Shown here piece after piece: positions 7,647 through 13,797 of a stretch of 13,797 nucleotides of DNA. The notes beneath the pieces were generated by a model. The model did not search any database, was not told the DNA's origin, and saw only the letters and a program-made list of their open reading frames with translations. A program made the position numbers and the translations under genes. Position 1 is the stretch's first letter; each line of letters begins with the position of its first letter. Source of the stretch: CANHVK01 sp046304235 (GTDB lineage: Bacteria > Bacteroidota > Bacteroidia > Flavobacteriales_D > Crocinitomicaceae); NCBI GenBank assembly GCA_046304235.1, contig JBKCEW010000091.1, positions 1-13,797 of the forward strand, in the 5' to 3' direction.

Positions 7647-8822
7647 TTATTTTTTATAGAAAACTTGTAGGTTAGTTTCACCGAAAGCTGTATTGTAACC
7701 TATACCAAAAGGTAATTTAGCTGTTACTAATTTGGTAGTATCTTTATAGGCAACCACCATATCTGGCTGAATTCTTGTACTAAACAACGGTATTACTCGT
7801 TTGTAAATTCCGAACAAATTAATGGTCCATTTCCCGTTCACAAAATATTTGTAAGGTATTCCACTATCATCCTGAACAATCAAATTACTGGAATTAAGTA
7901 TGTAATTTCTAGTCTTTTTAAAATAATCTCTTGAGTTCAAATATGATGCAGCTTTCAACATGGTATGATGCTCACCAAAGGAACTTACCCATTTAAAAAA
8001 GTTATCAATTTTAGGATTAACATCACTCAAATCAAAACTATAATAATATAAATGCTTCACTTTATTATCTGATGTTAAAAATTCAATATCCAAACCTGGA
8101 CTAAACATTGCTTCTGTACCAAAAGTCGCCCTTAACGTTGCATCATCTTTCAGAATAAAATGTCCTATTTTTCTAATTTTATTTCCTGATCGTGCTAAGT
8201 AAAATAACAAAGAATGTAAAGTTCCATTCACATATTTTTGACTAAATTGAACTCGCATACTGTTTGTTCTAAAAAAACCAGACTTCATAGAAACACCTAA
8301 TGAATTGAAAATATGAGATCTGTAATTTTCAATTGCAGCATTGTTAAAAGAGTTGTAATTAGGTAAATAACCTGGTTTTTCTAAACCTACCAAAATGTAG
8401 TTATCAACTTCTTTAAAAAATGCATTTGCATAAGCAAAATCTGCACCAGCTAGAGGATAAAATAATGTTTTACATTTTTTGTCATTAGGAACTAGATTAC
8501 GCTCATTTACCCAATTTGAAATTGGATTTAATTTATTCTTTTGAAAAATGGAGTATTGAATATTTACTTGGTTTGCATAGTTCAAACCTAACTTTCTTGA
8601 TTTAGCAAAATCATTATCAATACCAGCAATCGTATTTGCTATGTCAGTAAAAAATGAATCTATATAAATAGAATCTTTTACAATTTTTTCCTCAACTTTT
8701 ACAATTGTGTCTTTTGTGTTTAAAGTATTATTATTTTCCTTTTCTGCAGTTTTAGCTGTACTTCCACTACATGAAGTGAAAATCATAGCACCTGTTAAAA
8801 TACTTAAAATCATTTTCTTCAT
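7647..8822 (-). CDS. Uncharacterised lipoprotein of a Bacteroidota-type family
   Basis: 391 residues starting with a lipoprotein signal (MKKMILSILTGAMIFTSC, lipidated Cys18) and a Ser/Thr/Lys/Glu-rich spacer (19-50). The rest looks like one globular domain without membrane segments. Distinctive blocks are TLFYPLAGADFAYANAFF (119-136), YILVGLEKPGYLP (142-154), SYLNSRDYFKKTRNYIL (293-309), QDDSGIPYKYF (317-327) and LPFGIGYN (370-377). From memory, similar blocks recur in unnamed Bacteroidota proteins, but I know of no assigned function. It lies 15 nt after the Pmp3-domain gene and 5 nt before the permease, in the middle of a four-gene operon. Export to the periplasm or outer membrane is likely; the function is unknown. 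Confidence 0.85.
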   Translation of the reverse strand: MKKMILSILTGAMIFTSCSGSTAKTAEKENNNTLNTKDTIVKVEEKIVKDSIYIDSFFTDIANTIAGIDNDFAKSRKLGLNYANQVNIQYSIFQKNKLNPISNWVNERNLVPNDKKCKTLFYPLAGADFAYANAFFKEVDNYILVGLEKPGYLPNYNSFNNAAIENYRSHIFNSLGVSMKSGFFRTNSMRVQFSQKYVNGTLHSLLFYLARSGNKIRKIGHFILKDDATLRATFGTEAMFSPGLDIEFLTSDNKVKHLYYYSFDLSDVNPKIDNFFKWVSSFGEHHTMLKAASYLNSRDYFKKTRNYILNSSNLIVQDDSGIPYKYFVNGKWTINLFGIYKRVIPLFSTRIQPDMVVAYKDTTKLVTAKLPFGIGYNTAFGETNLQVFYKK

Positions 8823-8837
8823 TCTTATTACAATAAC

Positions 8838-9491
8838 TTATAAAATTTCAAATAATACTAAAATCGCATACAAAACACCTGGCCCCCACCACAAACAAGT
8901 CAGAATTGTTGCAATGAGTACTTTTTTCCAGTCAATATTAGTAAATAATAAAACAGATAGAGGTGGTAGAAAAAAAGCTAAAACCATTAACAAAATAAAA
9001 ATTAATTGTTCATCATTAACTTTTCTTGATTTTTGCGATTTTTCTTTAATATTGTTTTTAAAATCAATTTTTTTAATCTCATCGTTTCTTAGCCATTTAA
9101 CTTTATTTTGACTAAAATTATCTTGTTTAAATTCAGAAATCGACGAAATTTCAGAGGTGTTTTTTTTGAATTGATATTCTATATTTATATTATTATCTTC
9201 GATTTCAAATTTAGGTTTTGAACTTTCTTGAGTAACAAAATTATGATCAATAGAAGCGACCGTATTTTCAGTTTTAGTCGTTTTTTCTACTGTAATCAAC
9301 TCACTATTTTCAATAGTTTCGTTAGGAATGATCGCTTTCTTTCTTTTCTTGTGAAGTGATGAAATATAATAGCCATTATTATATTTTCTTTTTTGTAAAC
9401 GTGAATTTTGACTGACTTCATTTGAAGTAGAACATGAAGAAACAAATATTAATATGTTAATTAAAAGAAAATTATATACTATGTTTTTCAT
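8838..9491 (-). CDS. Predicted lipoprotein with C-terminal Pmp3/YqaE (UPF0057) domain
   Basis: 217 residues. The N-terminus is a lipoprotein-like signal (MKNIVYNFLLINILIFVSSC, Cys20). Then come a basic segment with the motif LQKRKYNNGYYISSLHKKRK (32-51) and a polar, low-complexity middle (52-158). The C-terminal domain (about 162-217) has two hydrophobic helices resembling the Pmp3/YqaE family: AFFLPPLSVLL (172-182) and the WWGPGVLYAILV (201-212) helix. Pmp3 proteins are small membrane proteins linked to membrane potential and stress in yeast and plants; the bacterial role is poorly known. Addition of a lipoprotein signal and a long spacer to this domain makes the topology ambiguous. It is the first gene of the leftward operon, with a TAnnTTTG box 20 nt upstream, and is divergent from rarA. 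Confidence 0.85.
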   Translation of the reverse strand: MKNIVYNFLLINILIFVSSCSTSNEVSQNSRLQKRKYNNGYYISSLHKKRKKAIIPNETIENSELITVEKTTKTENTVASIDHNFVTQESSKPKFEIEDNNINIEYQFKKNTSEISSISEFKQDNFSQNKVKWLRNDEIKKIDFKNNIKEKSQKSRKVNDEQLIFILLMVLAFFLPPLSVLLFTNIDWKKVLIATILTCLWWGPGVLYAILVLFEIL

Positions 9492-9511
9492 TTTTAATAA
9501 AATGAGGAACG

Positions 9512-9519
9512 CAAAGTTA
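9512..9519 (-). promoter_or_regulatory. Bacteroidota -7 box (TAACTTTG) for the four-gene operon
   Basis: TAACTTTG on the minus strand is a full match to TAnnTTTG. It ends 20 nt before the ATG of the Pmp3-domain gene and would drive the leftward operon 9491-5057. No TTG is seen at the -33 distance. It lies in the 107-bp divergent gap shared with rarA. Confidence 0.5.
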
Positions 9520-9568
9520 ACATTTCTACTGAAAACTTACATACACTAATTTTCCACAAGATTATTTG

Positions 9569-9576
9569 TACTTTTG
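9569..9576 (+). promoter_or_regulatory. Bacteroidota -7 box (TACTTTTG) for rarA
   Basis: TACTTTTG matches TAnnTTTG and ends 22 nt before the rarA ATG, giving a short leader without a Shine-Dalgarno sequence. It would drive rarA and the overlapping acyltransferase gene. The -33 region has no clear TTG. Confidence 0.5.
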
Positions 9577-9598
9577 AAAAGTAATCTATTTTCACCTA

Positions 9599-10879
9599 AT
9601 GAGTATACCATTAGCGGAACGAATGCGTCCAAAAACTCTTGAAAAATACATTGGTCAAAAACATGTGATTGGTCAACAAACTCCTTTATTTTCAAGCATT
9701 GAAAAAGGTCGTGTACCATCCATGATATTGTGGGGCCCTCCTGGTGTAGGAAAGACAACCCTAGCTTACTTAATTGCACAGAAAGCAGACAAAAATCTAT
9801 ATACAATTTCTGCCATTTCTTCTGGGGTTAAAGATGTAAGAGATGTTATTCATAAAGTTGAGAATAATGGTTTATTTAATCAAAAAGGGACAATCTTATT
9901 TATTGATGAAATACATCGTTTTTCTAAATCTCAACAAGATTCTCTTTTAAACGCGGTTGAAAAAGGAATAATCACACTTATTGGAGCGACAACTGAAAAC
10001 CCTTCATTTGAAGTCATTCCTGCTTTGTTATCTCGATGTCAAGTTTACACTTTAGAATCTCATGGAAAATCTGACTTGATTCAACTTTTGGAACTAGCTA
10101 TAGCTGAGGATCCCTTTTTAAAAACAAAAAGAATTAATCTAAAAGAAACAGAATTATTATTAAGAATTTCTGGAGGTGATGCTCGAAAGTTATTAAATCT
10201 ATTCGAATTGATTATTACAGTTTGTGCTGATTTATCTGAAATTAACATTACGAATGATTTGGTTGAGAAAAATGCTGGTAGCACTTTAGCAATCTATGAT
10301 AAGCAGGGCGAAAATCATTATGATATAATTTCAGCTTTTATAAAATCAATCAGAGGAAGTGACCCAAATGCAGCTATATATTGGCTTGCGAGAATGATTA
10401 AAGGAGGTGAAGACCCTAAATTTATTGCTCGTAGATTATTGATAGCTGCAAGTGAAGATATAGGTTTAGCAAATCCAACAGCACTCGTTATTGCGAACAC
10501 AACTTTTCAATCTGTTCAATCAATTGGTTGGCCAGAATCAAGAATAATTCTATCACAATGTGCCATTTATTTAGCAACTTCTCCTAAAGGAAATGCTGCT
10601 TACAATGCTATCAACCTAGCTCAAGAACTTGTACGAAAAACAGGTGACCTAGCTGTACCTTTACATCTAAGAAATGCACCTACAAAACTTATGAAAGAGC
10701 TAGGGTATGGTGACAACTATGAATACGCTCATCAATACGATGGCAATTTTGTTTATCAAGAGTTTATGCCAGAAAACCTTAGCAACTATAACCTCTTTCA
10801 AGCAGGAAGTAGTAAAAAAGAACAAGAAATTAAGAATCAAATAGAACTATTATGGGGAAAAAAATATCCTACACTCTAA
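9599..10879 (+). CDS. rarA: Replication-associated recombination protein A (RarA/MgsA AAA+ ATPase)
   Basis: AAA+ ATPase of the RarA/MgsA/WRNIP1 family, acting as a tetramer at stalled replication forks and on single-strand DNA ends. The 426-residue length is normal. Visible motifs are the N-terminal PLAERMRPKTLEKYIGQKHV (4-23), Walker A GPPGVGKT (46-53), Walker B FIDEIHRF (101-108), sensor 1 GATTENPSF (129-137), a probable arginine finger in LLSRCQ (143-148) and sensor 2 GGDARKLLNL (192-201). The C-terminal helical oligomerisation domain is complete (for example AIYWLARMIKGGEDPKFIAR at 259-278 and LHLRNAPTKLMKELGYG at 355-371). The start at 9599 gives the standard family N-terminus. It is divergent from the Pmp3 gene and overlaps the next gene by 28 nt. 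Confidence 0.98.
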   Translation: MSIPLAERMRPKTLEKYIGQKHVIGQQTPLFSSIEKGRVPSMILWGPPGVGKTTLAYLIAQKADKNLYTISAISSGVKDVRDVIHKVENNGLFNQKGTILFIDEIHRFSKSQQDSLLNAVEKGIITLIGATTENPSFEVIPALLSRCQVYTLESHGKSDLIQLLELAIAEDPFLKTKRINLKETELLLRISGGDARKLLNLFELIITVCADLSEINITNDLVEKNAGSTLAIYDKQGENHYDIISAFIKSIRGSDPNAAIYWLARMIKGGEDPKFIARRLLIAASEDIGLANPTALVIANTTFQSVQSIGWPESRIILSQCAIYLATSPKGNAAYNAINLAQELVRKTGDLAVPLHLRNAPTKLMKELGYGDNYEYAHQYDGNFVYQEFMPENLSNYNLFQAGSSKKEQEIKNQIELLWGKKYPTL

Positions 10880-11790
10880 ATTTCCTTCTTTTTTATGGAA
10901 TTATTTTTCCTTTATCACTCTTACCACTTAGAGTAATTTACTTTTTTACAGATTTTCTATATTTGGTATTAAGATTTATTTTTCCTTATAGAATAAAAGT
11001 AATTCAAAAAAACATTTCTCTTTCTTTCCCTGAAAAATCTAAAAATGAACATTTGAAAATCCAGTATCAGTTTTATAAACATTTCACAGATTTACTTGCA
11101 GAAAGCATTAAAAACATATCAATTAGTAAAACAGAATTGAAAAAACGTTTCAAGTTCAATAATCTTGATGTAATGAATGCATTATATGATAAAAACAAAA
11201 ATGTTATTTTAGTATCAGGTCATTACAACAATTGGGAATGGATGATAACATCGCAAGCACTAGCTTTAAAACACCACTCCATTGGAATTGGTATGCCGTT
11301 AAAAAATGGATTTTGGGACAAAACTTTGAATACTAGAAGAGGAAGATTCGGTATGAAAATTGGTTCATCTGCAAACATCAACTATCTTTTTGAAAATGAA
11401 CCTACCCCATATGCAACACTTTTACTTTCAGATCAAAGTCCAGGAGATGAGCGAAAATCATATTGGATGCAATTCTTAAACCAAACGACTCCTGTAATTT
11501 TTGGATGTGAATATCTTGCTCACCACTATAATCAATCAGTTGTTTACTTTGAGATTATCAAAGTAAAGAGAGGCTACTATGAAGTGAATTTTAAATTAAT
11601 ATGTGAAAATCCTAAAGATTTTAAATGGGGTGATATAACAAAATCACATACACAACTTCTTGAAAAAACAATCCTTAATGCTCCTGAATATTGGTTATGG
11701 TCTCACAATCGTTGGAAAAAATCAATCCCAAAAGATCTTGATAATCTTAAAGAAAAACAGAGAAATAAATTCGAAGAAAAGTTTAATTGA
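10852..11790 (+). CDS. LpxL/HtrB-family lysophospholipid or lipid A acyltransferase
   Basis: Inner-membrane-associated acyltransferase of 312 residues, of the LpxL/HtrB/MsbB family, which transfers a secondary acyl chain to lipid A (or to related lipids in some bacteria). An N-terminal hydrophobic anchor (about 8-45) is followed by the catalytic H-x4-E motif in SGHYNNWEW (122-130; His124, Glu129). Further family blocks are LLSDQSP (191-197), FLNQTTPV (208-215) and YWLWSHNRWK (280-289). The length is typical. The ATG lies inside the last codons of rarA, giving a 28-nt overlap. It is retained because it yields the family's usual N-terminal anchor and the next Met is at residue 108. The gene is probably co-transcribed with rarA. 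Its exact acceptor lipid is not shown by the sequence. Confidence 0.93.
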   Translation: MGKKISYTLNFLLFYGIIFPLSLLPLRVIYFFTDFLYLVLRFIFPYRIKVIQKNISLSFPEKSKNEHLKIQYQFYKHFTDLLAESIKNISISKTELKKRFKFNNLDVMNALYDKNKNVILVSGHYNNWEWMITSQALALKHHSIGIGMPLKNGFWDKTLNTRRGRFGMKIGSSANINYLFENEPTPYATLLLSDQSPGDERKSYWMQFLNQTTPVIFGCEYLAHHYNQSVVYFEIIKVKRGYYEVNFKLICENPKDFKWGDITKSHTQLLEKTILNAPEYWLWSHNRWKKSIPKDLDNLKEKQRNKFEEKFN

Positions 11791-13519
11791 AAAAATCCCA
11801 AGTTAATCCTATCCTCATTATGATAGGTGCTACAGGATAATTTTCAGCAATAGTATAATGAATTGAATTCCAATAATTATCAATATTTTCCACTTTAAAA
11901 TACATTCTAAATTCATCCATTTGCATCGAAGCAAATACATCTAAATTAGTATATTCATCAATATAACTATTGTTTAAATCCATTTTATATAATGAAATAC
12001 GATCATCAAAAGTCATTAACTGATAGGAAGATTTATAATTCAAATCAATCCCGATATTAAACAAAGTACTTTTTCTTTTTACGCCTTTTGATAAAAAAAC
12101 ACGTGTTCTAAAATCATATTTTGGAATCAATTGAACTTTATCCACCAAATTCATTACAAGATTTGGTTGTATATGAAAAATTCCAGAACTAAAATCACCT
12201 TTAATCTGAAAGGTTAATTGTGAAATATTACGTAAAGTATCGTTACGCCATCTATTTTTTAGAAAAAAATATTGATTTTGAAAATTTCCGCCAAAAAGAG
12301 AAACATAAATTGATTGTTTGGCATTCGTTTTAAACTCAATCTTAGCGGTTTGATTATGTTGTAATTTTAATTCACTCAAACTATAACTCAATGTATTTGT
12401 GATATACAAACGTTGCATCGGATTTGGTAAATTATTTATTTGATTTAATCTTAATGCAATTTCATAAAAATCACTTTTTCGATTAATTAATAATTTAAAA
12501 CTAGATTGACTATTTGCTCCTATTAAGTTTAATTGATTTTCGGAATGAAAAGACCAGTTATTTCTTTTAAAATGAAAATTTGCTAATAAATCTAACTCGT
12601 TTTTAATTTGATATGAAAATGTCCTATACAACCAATATCCCTTATCCATAAGAAAAGTTGCTCTGAATCCCCCTTTCTTATATCGAATGCCAAATTGATT
12701 ATCTAGACGAGATAATTGAGTCAAATCTCGTGTTTTCAAACTATCAAATAAAATTTCATTAGGGTACCAAACAGTCAAAGAATCTTGTTCTCTAAATACT
12801 CGTTTATCAATATGTAACTTATTATTTAAAACAAAAGCAAAACGATTTGTTGAGTCTTTTTTAGAAAACCTAAACTCCGTTTCAGTTTTAATTTCAAGCT
12901 GAGCTATTGAATCAGAAGTTTTTTGTTTTCGAACATTAGCAAATTCAAGTCCGTAGTTTACAATTTCATTAAACGAAACTACCCCACCATTTAAACTACG
13001 ATTTTGTTTTAAAGATGCAGCAGAAACAAGATGCGACCAGCGTTTTCCTTTATGCAATACACCTATAGAAAAAAAATCATTTGCGAAAGAATTAAAACGG
13101 AAAGCCCCAGTGGCTACATTTCGATTATAAGTAAGCGTAAAATATGTTTTTTTTGAAAAACTTTGTTGGTATTCGATGTTCAAGTATTGTGTCCCCTTAC
13201 TACCAAAAGCATAATAAGCACCTAAATAAGGTATGGCACTGTAGCGAAAAACTGAAATATCAATAGCCCTGTGTTGATTAGCGAGGATTAAAAAAAATGA
13301 AGAATAATCATTCCCATATCTTCCAAAAGGGTGAGTATAAAATGAACCAGGAGTAGTAGTATATTTTTCGGCGAAAATTAAATCAATAGAATCTAATTTT
13401 TTGCCAGCTATACTTGTTGATGAATTAATGGTATCTAATCTTTTAAATAAAAAGGATTCTTGTGCCTGGATTGGCTTAAAAAAAAGAATCAAAATAAATA
13501 TAGATAATATGTTTCGCAT
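11783..13519 (-). CDS. Putative outer-membrane porin (Porin_10-like beta-barrel)
   Basis: Outer-membrane protein of 578 residues with a signal peptide (MRNILSIFILILFFKPIQAQ, cleavage after residue 20). Most of the length alternates polar and aromatic residues with frequent short turns, as expected for a large beta-barrel, and the last strand ends in aromatic residues (IGLTWDFFN). The N-terminal region (for example FGRYGNDYSSFFL and the TPGSFYTHPF block) resembles the Porin_10 'putative porin' family of Bacteroidota. The substrate is unknown; it is not a TonB-dependent receptor, since no plug domain or TonB box is seen and it is too short. Its 3' end overlaps the convergent acyltransferase gene by 8 bp. 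The start codon is 10 nt after the rpsT terminator U-tract, and no good TAnnTTTG box was found, so the promoter is unclear. One-mismatch TATATTGG at 13558-13565 would place the hairpin in its leader. Confidence 0.8.
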   Translation of the reverse strand: MRNILSIFILILFFKPIQAQESFLFKRLDTINSSTSIAGKKLDSIDLIFAEKYTTTPGSFYTHPFGRYGNDYSSFFLILANQHRAIDISVFRYSAIPYLGAYYAFGSKGTQYLNIEYQQSFSKKTYFTLTYNRNVATGAFRFNSFANDFFSIGVLHKGKRWSHLVSAASLKQNRSLNGGVVSFNEIVNYGLEFANVRKQKTSDSIAQLEIKTETEFRFSKKDSTNRFAFVLNNKLHIDKRVFREQDSLTVWYPNEILFDSLKTRDLTQLSRLDNQFGIRYKKGGFRATFLMDKGYWLYRTFSYQIKNELDLLANFHFKRNNWSFHSENQLNLIGANSQSSFKLLINRKSDFYEIALRLNQINNLPNPMQRLYITNTLSYSLSELKLQHNQTAKIEFKTNAKQSIYVSLFGGNFQNQYFFLKNRWRNDTLRNISQLTFQIKGDFSSGIFHIQPNLVMNLVDKVQLIPKYDFRTRVFLSKGVKRKSTLFNIGIDLNYKSSYQLMTFDDRISLYKMDLNNSYIDEYTNLDVFASMQMDEFRMYFKVENIDNYWNSIHYTIAENYPVAPIIMRIGLTWDFFN

Positions 13520-13529
13520 TTAATGAAAT

Positions 13530-13557
13530 AAAAAAAGGCCATCTAATAGACAGCCTT
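13530..13557 (-). terminator. Rho-independent terminator after rpsT
   Basis: On the minus strand AAGGC (13557-13553) pairs with GCCTT (13539-13535). The stem extends through two G-T wobbles and TCT/AGA to a 3-nt loop, a 10-bp hairpin. A T-run continues to 13530. It begins 22 bp after the rpsT stop codon and ends 10 nt before the porin ATG. Confidence 0.8.
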
Positions 13558-13579
13558 CCAATATATTTGAATCAATTGA

Positions 13580-13797
13580 TTACAGTTTGTTTATTTTTAA
13601 AGCCAAACCAGATTTTAAGTTAGCAGCTTTATTAGCATGAATAATATTTTTCTTAGCAAGTTTATCTAGCAATGAAGAAACAGATGTAAATAATGTTTGT
13701 GCTTCAGATTTGTCAGTCAATGAACGTAACTTACGAACAGCATTACGAGTTGTTTTATGCTGATATTTATTACGTAATTTTTTAGATTCGTTAGATC
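13580..13797 (-). CDS. rpsT: 30S ribosomal protein S20 (5' end outside the window)
   Basis: Primary 16S rRNA-binding protein of the small ribosomal subunit. The window holds the last 71 codons plus the stop. The visible protein runs from SNESKKLRNKYQHKTTRN through DKLAKKNIIHANKAANLKSG to the C-terminus ALKINKL, a clear S20 match rich in Lys and Arg. Against the usual Bacteroidota length of about 84 residues, roughly 12 N-terminal residues, including the start codon, lie beyond base 13797. The gene is followed by a strong terminator, consistent with a single-gene transcription unit. Confidence 0.96.
   Translation of the reverse strand, partial: SNESKKLRNKYQHKTTRNAVRKLRSLTDKSEAQTLFTSVSSLLDKLAKKNIIHANKAANLKSGLALKINKL

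Noticed and set aside
8707..9111. Plus-strand open frame of 134 codons
   Set aside because: It lies antisense to two well-supported lipoprotein genes, spans their junction and has no recognisable domain; a chance frame in AT-rich DNA.
9546..9806. Minus-strand open frame of 86 codons opposite the 5' end of rarA
   Set aside because: It is antisense to the conserved Walker A region of rarA, which fixes the coding strand; no promoter or domain is seen.
11808..11827. Inverted repeat CCTATC/GATAGG near the convergent 3' ends of the acyltransferase and porin genes
   Set aside because: Only a 6-bp stem, inside porin coding sequence and without a T-run on either strand, so not a credible terminator.
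1..13797. Mobile element, phage, CRISPR or defence island
   Set aside because: No transposase, integrase, terminal repeats, spacer arrays or nuclease/toxin pairs were seen; the genes are core or envelope functions with uniform low-GC composition.

Overview
The window reads as an ordinary chromosomal stretch from a low-GC member of the Bacteroidota, most likely order Flavobacteriales. The grounds are the AT-rich composition, the lack of Shine-Dalgarno sequences before the starts, Bacteroidota-type TAnnTTTG promoter boxes, signal peptides ending in FAQ or QAQ, and gene families typical of that phylum: a Porin_10-like outer-membrane protein, a lipoprotein with a Pmp3 domain, and a LysM-tethered PP2C-like protein. 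No phage, insertion sequence, CRISPR array, tRNA or rRNA was seen, and no stretch above about 110 bases lacks a gene.

Layout from left to right. Bases 1-1361 (minus): ffh, the signal recognition particle GTPase, with its own promoter box. Bases 1397-3061 (minus): a 14-TM CAT-type amino acid permease. Bases 3126-4963 (minus): a two-gene signalling pair, a tail-anchored FHA protein followed by a membrane protein with a PP2C-like cytoplasmic domain and a periplasmic LysM domain. A strong terminator closes this pair and almost touches the permease start codon. Bases 5057-9491 (minus): a tight four-gene operon, transcribed in the order Pmp3-domain lipoprotein, uncharacterised lipoprotein, second APC permease, exported class A beta-lactamase-like protein. 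Bases 9599-11790 (plus): rarA and an overlapping LpxL/HtrB-type acyltransferase. Bases 11783-13519 (minus): a putative porin, convergent with the acyltransferase. Bases 13580-13797 (minus): the 3' end of rpsT (ribosomal protein S20), followed by its terminator.

How the genes fit together. ffh, rarA and rpsT are housekeeping genes for protein export, replication-fork maintenance and translation. The acyltransferase and porin are outer-membrane biogenesis and structure genes. The most unusual material is of two kinds. First, the FHA/PP2C pair has lost several residues that normally bind metal or phosphothreonine, so it may be a non-catalytic, envelope-tethered sensing or scaffolding module. Second, the four-gene operon couples two predicted lipoproteins and an amino acid permease to a serine-hydrolase-like protein that keeps SxxK and SDN but not the KTG lysine. 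Neither is proven to be a new system; both are inferred from motifs and gene order.
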